From assembly GCF_013266735.1 (NCBI RefSeq), contig NZ_JABSNU010000001.1:248001-312000 (forward strand): 64,000 nucleotides of DNA. The letters are read 5' to 3'. The notes beneath the pieces were generated by a model that saw only the letters and a list, made by a program, of their open reading frames with translations, did not search any database and was not told the origin of the DNA. Shown one piece after another: positions 36,288 to 44,160 of the stretch. A program made the position numbers and the translations under genes. The DNA comes from Pedobacter foliorum. GTDB taxonomy: Bacteria > Bacteroidota > Bacteroidia > Sphingobacteriales > Sphingobacteriaceae. Position 1 is the first letter of the stretch. Each line of letters begins with the position of its first letter.

Positions 36288-36309
36288 TACCTTTGTGTAT
36301 TCAATACAC
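36288..36309 (+). promoter_or_regulatory. Promoter box and overlapping palindrome of the efflux operon
   Basis: TACCTTTG (36288-36295) fits the Bacteroidota minus-7 consensus TAnnTTTG. Directly overlapping it, GTGTATT-C-AATACAC (36295-36309) is a perfect 15-base palindrome ending four bases before the ATG at 36313. A repressor or activator bound there would sit on the transcription start. The minus-33 element is not clear. Confidence 0.45.
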
Positions 36310-36312
36310 TAT

Positions 36313-37638
36313 ATGTACCCCTTTAAAAAACACTATGCTCTTATCTCGCTCTCAGTCCTCATTTCAAGTACTACATTAGCTCAACAGGAGCCATTGGCAA
36401 GTCACTTATCATTAACAGAAGTCTGGAACAAAGCAGAAACCAATAGCAAGGCTATCAGAATGCAGAGTTTGAAACTCAGCGAATCTGAAGAGGCTATAAA
36501 AGATGCTAAAGCAGAGCGACTGCCTGATATTGAAGCGGAAGGCGAGTATGCAAGGGTAAGCAATATGCCCATTTATCACAATGGTCTGTTTCATACGCCA
36601 TCACAATTTGAAGTGGTGCATACGGCCTATAGTTTTGGAGGCAATGCTTACCTGAACCTTTACAATGGGAATAAAACCAATTTAAAGATCAAGGAAGAGA
36701 AAGAAAAAAGAAGCCTTTCTGCGGAACAACTAAACCTGACTACCTCCGAAATCAAATTAAAAGCTGCTGCTTATTACCTTGACCTGCAAAGAAGTAAGGT
36801 TTTCAAAGAACTGTTGCTAAAAGACATCAGCGATCAGGAAAGACAACTTCAGGAGATCAAACAACTCCTTAAAAATGGAGTGATACTAAAAAGTGATGTA
36901 TTACGAGCAGAGCTTAAGTTGTCGCGCCAAAAGATGTCCTTAATACAGATTGACAATGACATCAGCATTGCCAACCAAAAGCTAGCGATATTGATAGGTG
37001 AGGAGGATGATTTCAAAATAGCACCTGATTCTTTAGCGAGCACAAGTTTAGACGTTAAAACTTATCCTGAATACCTTGATGAGGCCATCTCACATTCTTA
37101 CGAGTTAAAAATCTCAGAAAAGGAAACAGAGTTGAATAAGCTGGAACTTAAAAAAGTAAAAGCAAACGTGTCATTTAAAGTTGGTCTGTTTGCAAATTAT
37201 GCATATTCCTATCCTCAGATTCAGTTTTATCCTTATTCTATAGCCACTTATGGACTTGGACTAAGCGGTATAAAAGCAAGCTTCCCTATATCTTCGTTTT
37301 ACCACAATAAACATAAAACCAAGGCAGCAGAAATCGCGTTTCAGCGACAAGAGGTTGAACATGAAGCTACAACTGATAAAGTTAGACAAGAAGTTAACGA
37401 AGCTTATTTGAGGTACAAAGAGGCCGTCACACGGATTGATGTGGCTAAGCAGAACATAAAGCAAGCTACAGAAAACCTAAGGATCGTTAACAATACATAT
37501 TTCAATCAGCTCTCACTGTTAACGGATCTTTTAGATGCAGATACACAATTGCTGCAGACCAGATTTGACCTTGCGGCATCACAGATAGCAGCACAATTAC
37601 AATATTTCCAATTACAAAAAGCAATAGGCAAACTTTAA
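36313..37638 (+). CDS. TolC-family outer-membrane efflux protein
   Basis: 441 residues from ATG 36313; an ATG at 36283 is upstream of the promoter box and would spoil the signal peptide MYPFKKHYALISLSVLISST (cleaved after LAQ). Two OEP repeats are seen (about 50-235 and 250-440) with long heptad-rich helices such as RQLQEIKQLLKNGVILKSDVL and TDKVRQEVNEAYLRYKEAV. It forms the trimeric channel through which the next two gene products export their substrate. The membrane-fusion gene starts one base after the stop. Confidence 0.9.
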   Translation: MYPFKKHYALISLSVLISSTTLAQQEPLASHLSLTEVWNKAETNSKAIRMQSLKLSESEEAIKDAKAERLPDIEAEGEYARVSNMPIYHNGLFHTPSQFEVVHTAYSFGGNAYLNLYNGNKTNLKIKEEKEKRSLSAEQLNLTTSEIKLKAAAYYLDLQRSKVFKELLLKDISDQERQLQEIKQLLKNGVILKSDVLRAELKLSRQKMSLIQIDNDISIANQKLAILIGEEDDFKIAPDSLASTSLDVKTYPEYLDEAISHSYELKISEKETELNKLELKKVKANVSFKVGLFANYAYSYPQIQFYPYSIATYGLGLSGIKASFPISSFYHNKHKTKAAEIAFQRQEVEHEATTDKVRQEVNEAYLRYKEAVTRIDVAKQNIKQATENLRIVNNTYFNQLSLLTDLLDADTQLLQTRFDLAASQIAAQLQYFQLQKAIGKL

Positions 37639-37639
37639 A

Positions 37640-38704
37640 ATGCGAACTAAAAAGAAAAACTACACGAGTACTGATCAATTAATCACCAAAGTTACCGCCT
37701 GGATTGCAGGTGTTATTGTTGTTGGTTTGATGATATGGGGAGCAATTTCCTTATTGGATCTTTATAAATACGAAGAGACCAACGATGCACAAGTAGAAGA
37801 ATATATAAACCCCATAACATCAAGGGTAACAGGATACATAAGAGCCATAAAATACGAAGAAAATCAAGACGTAAAGAAAGGAGACACGCTGTTGATTATC
37901 GACAATAGCGAGTACAAACTAGGTCAGCAAGAAGCGGAGGCTGCGCTGCTGAATGCACAGGCTCAGATTAAAGTAATGGAGAGCAATGAGCAAACCACGA
38001 CTAAAGCTGCCAGTGTAATGAAATCTCAAATCGCTTCGGCTAAAGCGAAACTTTTAAAGCAGCAACAAGACTACGATCGTTATTCGAAGTTGTTTAAAGT
38101 AGAATCAGCTACACTTCAGCAATTGGAAAATAGTAAAGCTGCTTTGGATGTTGCAGATGCGGAATACAGGTCTGCATTGAACGGCTACGAAACCTCCGCT
38201 TCTAAAGTAAACGACATCAGATCTCAAAGAGATGTGTATTTAGCAGAAATAAAACGCAGGGAAGCCCTATTGGATAGAAACAAGCTGGATGTTGGTTACA
38301 CTGTAATAACAGCCCCATATAACGGCAAAATGGGTAGAAGAACCATTCAGGAAGGTCAACTCATACAAGCAGGACAAACATTGGCTTTTATTGTAGATCA
38401 AGAAGCCGGTAAATGGGTTATTGCCAATTTTAAGGAAACGCAAATTGCCAGCATGAAACTAAACGGCCATGCGGTTATTGAAACGGATGCCTTTCCGGGA
38501 GAAGAATTTCAAGGGACTATTGTTTCTTTATCTCCTGCAACCGGGGCGAGGTTTTCGTTATTGCCACCAGATAATTCTACAGGTAATTTTGTGAAGGTGG
38601 TGCAGCGTATTCCAGTTAAGATTAAGCTAGACGACGATAAGAGATTGACGGACAAACTTAAAGCAGGAATGAACGCTATCGTTGTAATTGCTAAAAACCA
38701 ATGA
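37640..38704 (+). CDS. HlyD/EmrA-type membrane fusion protein
   Basis: 354 residues with one N-terminal membrane helix (about 18-43), a biotinyl-lipoyl-like half (INPITSRVTGYIRAIKYEENQDVKKGD), a long coiled-coil hairpin (about 100-215), the second lipoyl half (DVGYTVITAPYNGKMG) and a beta-barrel domain. It bridges the inner-membrane MFS pump and the TolC channel. The stop codon overlaps the start of the pump gene in ATGA, which indicates translational coupling. Confidence 0.92.
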   Translation: MRTKKKNYTSTDQLITKVTAWIAGVIVVGLMIWGAISLLDLYKYEETNDAQVEEYINPITSRVTGYIRAIKYEENQDVKKGDTLLIIDNSEYKLGQQEAEAALLNAQAQIKVMESNEQTTTKAASVMKSQIASAKAKLLKQQQDYDRYSKLFKVESATLQQLENSKAALDVADAEYRSALNGYETSASKVNDIRSQRDVYLAEIKRREALLDRNKLDVGYTVITAPYNGKMGRRTIQEGQLIQAGQTLAFIVDQEAGKWVIANFKETQIASMKLNGHAVIETDAFPGEEFQGTIVSLSPATGARFSLLPPDNSTGNFVKVVQRIPVKIKLDDDKRLTDKLKAGMNAIVVIAKNQ

Positions 38705-40296
38705 TCGCTGTAAAACCTGTATTCAAAAGCTGGGCACCCGAGTGGCTGATCAGAGGCACAATATTCATTGTTATTTTGCCTTGTTTGTTGCTTTTTGGCT
38801 TGTCCACAGCCAATCCAGCCGCTGCCGCCGGATACTATGGTATCGAGCCTGCGGATGTTCAGTATTCAATGATTATATTTTATGCTGCTGTCGCCAGTTT
38901 CTTTGCATTAGAAAGACGCTTTTTCGTGTATTTAGCCACTAAAGAGTACTTTTTGGTGGGTATTATTTTACAGATTGTTACTTCTTATATTTGCTATAAT
39001 ACGCATAATTTACATACACTTTTCATTTTTAGGTTTATACAGGGGATGGCCAATTGCGGCACTACCAGTATCTGTATCACCTTGATATTTACCAGATTAC
39101 AGAGTGAAAGAGCCAGAGAGATTGGTTATTCTATTTTCTATGGTATGCTATTGTGTATAAGTCCGATATCGATTTTACTTACAGCACCCGTTGTAGATGC
39201 CTACGACTATAATTTTCTGTACAAAGGGATCATATTTTGTTATATACCGGGGGCAATTTTATTGTTGTCCATCATGAATACGGTGCGTTTGAACCGTAAG
39301 ATTCCACTTTATCAGGTTGACTGGGCAAGCTTTGTAATTTATGCTTTAATGCTTTGTTTTATCGGCTATGTACTGGCTTATGGTCAGCAATACTATTGGC
39401 TGGAAGATAAGCGCATCGTTAGCAGTTGCTGGGCTATATTCGGTTTGCTTATAATTCATGTTTTCAGACAGCTTAAATTGAAAAGGCCTAGTCAGGACAT
39501 GGAGGTATTTAAATACCGAAACTATATTATCGGAGTGTTTTTAATCTTTGTACTGTACATTGTGCGTGGTGCATTGAACATTACCAACCTATATTTTGCC
39601 ACAGTTTTAGGGATGGATCCAATCCATATTGCTTATATGATGATGGTGAATATCATAGGAATTGGCATCAGTGTTCTAATCTCTTCAAGACTCCTGATTT
39701 TAAAAAGACCCATGCGATTGATCTGGATTTATGGCTTTGGTCTGTTGTTGGTATTTCATGCCTGGATGATTTTTCTTTTTAATACTCAGGCCGACGCTTC
39801 AACCTTTGTTATCCCACTGATTATCCAGGGAATGGGAGCTGGGATGTTGATGACTCCAGTGATCGTTTTTGCGGTTTCCTCTGTTCCAGAGCGTCTAGGT
39901 GGTACTGCTTCAGCAGTTGGTGTATTTTTTCGCTTTATAGGTTTTTGCAGTAGCATAGCGCTGATTAACTTTTATCAGCTTTATAACAAAACCAATCATA
40001 TCAACAGGTTTCAGGAACGTATTTCATCGTTAAACCCTGTTGCGCTGGAGAAATTGGAGATTTATAAAAGAGGATTAATGGCAAAAGGAGTTCCCTCAGG
40101 ACAAGCCGTTAAAATTGCAAATGGTTTGTTAAGCAGATCTATAGAAATTCAGGCCCAGTTGAGGTCAGCTGTTGACTACTATAAGTTTATAAGCTGTTTA
40201 TTGGTTGCTGTAATATTGATTATAGCCCTGATTCCTTACATCAACAGGACTATTGTTAATCTTAGAACAAAGCAACCGGCTCCGATAACCTACTAG
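38701..40296 (+). CDS. EmrB-like 14-TM MFS efflux pump
   Basis: 531 residues with about 14 membrane helices, coupled to the EmrA-type gene by an ATGA overlap. Helix motifs are diverged from enteric EmrB: the loop 2-3 motif reads RRFFVYLATKEYF instead of the usual motif A, while GMGAGMLMTPVIVFAVSSVP is recognisable as the late family motif. Such diverged DHA2 pumps are common with HlyD/TolC partners in Bacteroidota. It completes a tripartite efflux system for a hydrophobic or acidic toxic compound. Confidence 0.87.
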   Translation: MIAVKPVFKSWAPEWLIRGTIFIVILPCLLLFGLSTANPAAAAGYYGIEPADVQYSMIIFYAAVASFFALERRFFVYLATKEYFLVGIILQIVTSYICYNTHNLHTLFIFRFIQGMANCGTTSICITLIFTRLQSERAREIGYSIFYGMLLCISPISILLTAPVVDAYDYNFLYKGIIFCYIPGAILLLSIMNTVRLNRKIPLYQVDWASFVIYALMLCFIGYVLAYGQQYYWLEDKRIVSSCWAIFGLLIIHVFRQLKLKRPSQDMEVFKYRNYIIGVFLIFVLYIVRGALNITNLYFATVLGMDPIHIAYMMMVNIIGIGISVLISSRLLILKRPMRLIWIYGFGLLLVFHAWMIFLFNTQADASTFVIPLIIQGMGAGMLMTPVIVFAVSSVPERLGGTASAVGVFFRFIGFCSSIALINFYQLYNKTNHINRFQERISSLNPVALEKLEIYKRGLMAKGVPSGQAVKIANGLLSRSIEIQAQLRSAVDYYKFISCLLVAVILIIALIPYINRTIVNLRTKQPAPITY

Positions 40297-40351
40297 TTTT
40301 TATATGAAAACAAAAGAGCAGGTCTTCGGCTGAATCGGCCTTTAATCCATA

Positions 40352-40408
40352 TTCCTTTCGTGTTTCTTCGGAGAAATGTAGCTAATCTTCGAAGCAACAC
40401 GAAAGGAA
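40352..40408. repeat. Large palindrome between convergent genes
   Basis: TTCCTTTCGTGTTTCTTCG (40352-40370) and CGAAGCAACACGAAAGGAA (40390-40408) pair over 19 positions with one mismatch, around a 19-base loop. It lies between the 3' ends of the EmrB-like and DUF3078 genes, so it can serve as a bidirectional transcription barrier, although no T-tract follows on either strand. Confidence 0.65.
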
Positions 40409-40466
40409 CACCGAACAAATGTGCACTCAGTCATATGCAAGGTTTAAGTATAAGCACTATTTGTAT

Positions 40467-41372
40467 CTAGAACTTGTAGGTAAAACCAGCGCCAAAAATC
40501 TGTTTAACCTGTAATGCTCTTTTTGTATCTCCCGACGGAGCTCCATTGGCACCTAAAATAGGTATATCAGTGTTGTCATCATATAATAGCTGAACTCCTG
40601 CATTAACGGTTACGAACTTGTTTACCTTCATGAAAAGGTTAGCGGTGTAATCGGTATAGATATTTTGAGGTTTATCCAAGTAATTAGAATACAATTTCAG
40701 GATGTTTTCAAAACTGATGTTCTCTACAAGGTTTACTTTGTAGTAAGCATCTAATGAAGCACCAAATTCATATCGTAGGTGTTTATTTTTATCTACACCA
40801 AAGGCACCCTTACTGGATAAAGTATCATTTTGTACGATTATTAATCTTGATGCAAATGGTGAAATGTTCACTCTGAAATTATCAGAACGTTTGTAAGCAA
40901 AACCAGGGCCTAAAGTCAGGTAAGCGGGTGAAAGGAAGTCTGATAGGAGTGATTTTTTGTCACCGCTATATTGATAGCCTTTAGCAAACTGTGTCTGGAA
41001 ATTCGCATAGAAGGTATACAACCAGTACTGAGAGGCTTTATAGCCCAATAAGCTATTCAGAATAAGTCGGTCGTCATTTTTACGAACACCTATATTTTGT
41101 TGCTTGCTTAAACCATAACCAAGAATCACTTTATTATCCCAGGTTAGTTTGTTTTTCTTGTAGTTAAAATCATAGTTAAAAAGAATATTTCCCGCTATTG
41201 AATTAACACCTCCGGATGCCCAGTTAGAAAAAGAGCTTTGGTTGATTAAAAAGGTGTTTTCTCCGTGGATAGTCCAGTTTTTGGTGGTGTCAGCAACCGC
41301 TGCAGTTTGGGCATAGCCCATCAGACTGACAAGTGAGAGCGAGAGTGAAAGTAGTAAGTCGAGTTTTTTCAT
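40467..41372 (-). CDS. DUF3078 outer-membrane protein
   Basis: 301 residues with a signal peptide ending MGYAQ. DUF3078 landmarks are WTIHGENTFLINQSSFSNWASGG and KKNKLTWDNKVILGYGLSKQ, followed by alternating aromatic beta-strands to the C-terminal FGAGFTYKF, as in a small outer-membrane barrel of about 12 strands. Function unknown for the family. It is divergent from the LacI-type regulator gene. Confidence 0.85.
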   Translation of the reverse strand: MKKLDLLLSLSLSLVSLMGYAQTAAVADTTKNWTIHGENTFLINQSSFSNWASGGVNSIAGNILFNYDFNYKKNKLTWDNKVILGYGLSKQQNIGVRKNDDRLILNSLLGYKASQYWLYTFYANFQTQFAKGYQYSGDKKSLLSDFLSPAYLTLGPGFAYKRSDNFRVNISPFASRLIIVQNDTLSSKGAFGVDKNKHLRYEFGASLDAYYKVNLVENISFENILKLYSNYLDKPQNIYTDYTANLFMKVNKFVTVNAGVQLLYDDNTDIPILGANGAPSGDTKRALQVKQIFGAGFTYKF

Positions 41373-41480
41373 TGTGAGGAGTATTTAAGTTAAATTCTAA
41401 ATTGTTTATGTTTCATCTTCCGATAAACTGCTAATCGGGTACATCTGTTTTTAGTTGTTTATCGAAAATTTATAAAAGGA

Positions 41481-41542
41481 TTTAACAAGAAACAATTGAG
41501 TTATTTAATTGTTTTCTTGTTAAACGATTAAGCATATATTTG
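41481..41542. promoter_or_regulatory. Inverted repeat, operator-like site and promoter box of the lacI-type gene
   Basis: TTTAACAAGAAACAATT (41481-41497) pairs with AATTGTTTTCTTGTTAAA (41507-41524), with one bulged base and a 9-base loop. Overlapping its end, TGTTAAACGATTAAGC (41518-41533) resembles the two sites at 42784-42799 and 42873-42888. TATATTTG (41535-41542) fits the minus-7 box TAnnTTTG, four bases before the ATG. This arrangement suggests autorepression, and possibly a nearly leaderless mRNA. Confidence 0.5.
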
Positions 41543-41546
41543 TTAT

Positions 41547-42578
41547 ATGAATAAAAAGGTATCCATTAAAGATATTGCTCAATCTGTAGGTGTATCTACC
41601 GCATTGGTCTCTTATGTGTTGAACAATAAAGAGAAAGAAGCGCGGGTAGGTAAGGAGATTGCGCAAGTGATAAGAGATACCGCTGCTGAAATGGGCTATC
41701 AGCCTAATCAGATTGCAAAGAGCTTAAAGACGGGTAAATCGCATACTTTTGGATTAATAGTAGCAGACATTTCTAATCCTTTTTTTGCCAATCTGGCCAG
41801 AAATGTGGAAGATGAAGCCAAGAATTTTAACTACACAGTTATTTTCGCAAGCGCAGATGAAAGCCCTAAAAAATCACAAAACCTGATTAACATTTTAACA
41901 GAAAGACAGGTTGACGGTTTTATTATCGCACCGGCAGAAAATTCGCAAGATCAGATAGCGTCTATTTTAAAAAGTAATATTCCATTAGTATTGATTGACA
42001 GGTATTTTAAAGAATTGGAAACTAATTATGTAGTGACCAATAACTATGATGCCTCGTACAATGCTGTTTCTCATTTAATAAAAGCAGGGCATAAAAACAT
42101 TGGCATGATCGCTTATAGAACGGATCTGGTGCATATGCTTGACCGGAGACGGGGTTACATGGATGCACTTAAAGACAATAAGCAATTAAAAGCTAAAACA
42201 CCACTGATAAAAACGGTAGACTTTGATTTTACTCAGGATGATGTAGAAGCCGGTATTAAAGAGCTATTGACTCGGAATCCTTCAATGGATGCGCTATTTT
42301 TTGCTACAAACACACTTACCTTAAAGGGTTTAAAAGCGCTAAACAATTTGAACTGTAAAGTTCCGGATGACATTGCCGTAGTATGTTTTGATGAGAGCGA
42401 GGCTTTTGATTTTTTCTATTCTCCATTAACTTATATTGAGCAACCGCTTTTAGAAATGGGTAAAAAGGCTGTTCAAATATTGATTAAGAACATCACCGAT
42501 AAGAAAAGTGCCAATACGCAATTGAGTATACCGTCAAGATTGGTCGTACGACAATCCTGTGGTTCGGGGGATAGGTAG
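41547..42578 (+). CDS. LacI/PurR-family transcriptional regulator
   Basis: 343 residues. The N-terminal HTH (VSIKDIAQSVGVSTALVSYVL) and hinge helix (YQPNQIAKSLKTGKS) are followed by a periplasmic-binding-protein-like sensor domain (TFGLIVADISNPFFANLARNVE, VDGFIIAPAENSQD, IPLVLIDRYF, DDIAVVCFDESEAF). The family binds palindromes with a central CG and senses sugars or sugar phosphates. Sites matching that geometry lie in its own promoter and ahead of the GH172 gene, so it is the likely master regulator of the 43-56 kb catabolic run. Confidence 0.93.
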   Translation: MNKKVSIKDIAQSVGVSTALVSYVLNNKEKEARVGKEIAQVIRDTAAEMGYQPNQIAKSLKTGKSHTFGLIVADISNPFFANLARNVEDEAKNFNYTVIFASADESPKKSQNLINILTERQVDGFIIAPAENSQDQIASILKSNIPLVLIDRYFKELETNYVVTNNYDASYNAVSHLIKAGHKNIGMIAYRTDLVHMLDRRRGYMDALKDNKQLKAKTPLIKTVDFDFTQDDVEAGIKELLTRNPSMDALFFATNTLTLKGLKALNNLNCKVPDDIAVVCFDESEAFDFFYSPLTYIEQPLLEMGKKAVQILIKNITDKKSANTQLSIPSRLVVRQSCGSGDR

Positions 42579-42606
42579 AATGCATTCATCATACTGATTA
42601 ATTCGC

Positions 42607-42709
42607 TTCGTCATCCTGAATTTATTTCAGGACCTGGGAAGAGAACGAAATATTGTGCTTTACATAACAGGTGTGTGGTCCTGATACCGGCCTTCGCCGG
42701 CATGACGAA
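42607..42709. repeat. Palindromic interspersed repeat, copy 2
   Basis: A 103-bp element with inverted ends TTCGTCAT and ATGACGAA. It shares CGTCATCCTGAATTTATTT, CAGGACC and GATACCG...CTTC...CGGCATGACGA with the copy at 2578-2685. Its inner hairpin is CCGGC-CTTC-GCCGG, where copy 1 has CCGCT-CTTC-AGCGG. CAGGACC also pairs with GGTCCTG farther in. It fills the first part of the 393-base gap between the lacI-type gene and the GH172 gene; the rest of the gap holds the two operator-like sites. Confidence 0.75.
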
Positions 42710-42783
42710 TTCAGGCTGGGCGAGCGTATCAAGGAAATGGGCACTTAGCTGGAATATTAAAAAAAGTCAAAAAATATTTGCTC

Positions 42784-42799
42784 ATTTAAACGTTTAAGC
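42784..42799. promoter_or_regulatory. LacI-type operator candidate 1 for the GH172 run
   Basis: ATTTAAAC-GTTTAAGC, with a perfect inner palindrome TTAAACGTTTAA centred on CG, as LacI-family regulators prefer. It is 173 bases before the GH172 start codon. Confidence 0.6.
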
Positions 42800-42872
42800 T
42801 TAAGTTTGATTACACAACCAATATAAACCATTTAAAACACGAAGTGCTCAGCATTTTTTTTTATCCCCTTTA

Positions 42873-42888
42873 GCTTAAACGTGTAAGC
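42873..42888. promoter_or_regulatory. LacI-type operator candidate 2 for the GH172 run
   Basis: GCTTAAAC-GTGTAAGC, palindromic except at two pairs and centred on CG, 89 bases from the centre of candidate 1. The pair could support looping by a tetramer or two dimers. It lies 84 bases before the GH172 ATG. Confidence 0.6.
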
Positions 42889-42971
42889 AAAATCAGAATT
42901 TAGAAATCTGAGGCCTACATTTCTACATGTAAAAGGTGCTAAGTAACTGATGCACATCGCAATTTAAAATT

Positions 42972-44138
42972 ATGAGAAAGCTTTTATTACTAATCGTCGC
43001 AACTATTTTTGTTTTACCTGCTGTTGCGCAACAACCCAAGAAATTTGATGGCTTAGATATGAATCTTGGTAATTTATCAAGACTATCTGATGCAAAGAGC
43101 AGATCCATTAGCCCGGAGAACTTTACCGGTGAAAAAGGTAAGGGAGCAATGGCAGATCCGGTTAAAAACAAAGGACAGCGCAACGTAGCCAATGCTGCAA
43201 ATGAGGCGCGCGATTTGGGCGTCGGCTGGAAAGTAAATCCTTTTATAATTGTTAAAAGCGGAGAAACCATAACCATTGCAGAAATGGAAGGCCCGGGTGC
43301 TATACAACAAATATGGATGACACCAACGGGAAACTGGCAGTTCTCTATTTTACGTTTCTACTGGGATGATGAGAAAGAACCATCAATCGAAACTCCTGTA
43401 GGCGCATTCTTTGGGATGGGTTGGGGAGAATATGCTCCATTAAACTCTTTACCGGTAAGCGTTAACCCAGGCAGTGCATTTAACTGCTACTGGAAAATGC
43501 CTTTCAGAAAGAAATGCAAAATCACGATCGAGAACATCAACCCAAGAGATGAGATGAGGTTATACTATCAGGTTAACTATGCACTTACTCCGGTTGCAGA
43601 TGATGAAGCTTATTTTCATGCACAATACAGAAGATCAAACCCTAATACCACTTCTTTACATACTATAATTGATGGCGTAAAAGGTAAAGGACAATTTGTT
43701 GGCCTTTACATGGGACTTGGTGTAAACAATAACGGATGGTGGGGAGAAGGAGAGATTAAGTTCTTTTTAGACGGCGATAAAGAATACCCTACAATAGCAG
43801 GAACCGGAACAGAGGATTATTTCTGCGGATCATATAACTTCGATAGAGGCGGTAAATATATAGAGTACAGTACACCTTACGCTGGCTTGCACCAGGTAAT
43901 CAGACCAGACGGAACCTATAAGGCTCAGCAGAGATTTGGAATGTACAGGTGGCATATCATGGATCCAATACGCTTTGATAAGGACCTTAAAGTAACCATC
44001 CAGGATTTGGGATGGAGAGATGGTGGCAGGTATTTAGCCCAGAAATCAGACATCATGACTGTAGCTTACTGGTATCAAACAGAACCTCATGGTAGCTTTC
44101 CGAAACTACCTTCGAGAGATGAATTAGAAGTTAATTAA
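42972..44138 (+). CDS. Exported GH172 (former DUF2961) glycoside hydrolase
   Basis: 388 residues with a signal peptide ending AVAQ (about residue 20). DUF2961/GH172 landmarks are AEMEGPGAIQQIWMTPTG, RFYWDDEKEPSIETPVGAFFG, and GEGEIKFFLDGD...PTIAGTGTEDYFCGS. Known GH172 members are exo-acting on alpha-D-fructofuranosides or D-arabinofuranosides and use two glutamates; Glu259/Glu261 and Glu281 here sit with the spacing expected, though this is by inspection. It probably works in the periplasm as a trimer-based assembly. It leads a long same-strand run downstream of the two operator candidates. Confidence 0.85.
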   Translation: MRKLLLLIVATIFVLPAVAQQPKKFDGLDMNLGNLSRLSDAKSRSISPENFTGEKGKGAMADPVKNKGQRNVANAANEARDLGVGWKVNPFIIVKSGETITIAEMEGPGAIQQIWMTPTGNWQFSILRFYWDDEKEPSIETPVGAFFGMGWGEYAPLNSLPVSVNPGSAFNCYWKMPFRKKCKITIENINPRDEMRLYYQVNYALTPVADDEAYFHAQYRRSNPNTTSLHTIIDGVKGKGQFVGLYMGLGVNNNGWWGEGEIKFFLDGDKEYPTIAGTGTEDYFCGSYNFDRGGKYIEYSTPYAGLHQVIRPDGTYKAQQRFGMYRWHIMDPIRFDKDLKVTIQDLGWRDGGRYLAQKSDIMTVAYWYQTEPHGSFPKLPSRDELEVN

Positions 44139-44160
44139 CTGTACTCTTAAAACGCATAAG

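Noticed and set aside
36283..36312. Upstream ATG (36283) of the TolC-type gene
   Set aside because: It precedes the probable promoter box and would put ten extra residues before the signal peptide.
2578..42709. CRISPR-like spacing of the two palindromic repeats
   Set aside because: Only two diverged copies 40 kb apart; no array, no spacers and no cas genes.
42579..42971. tRNA or small RNA gene in the gap before GH172
   Set aside because: No cloverleaf or CCA-like end could be drawn; the gap is explained by the palindromic repeat and two operator-like sites.
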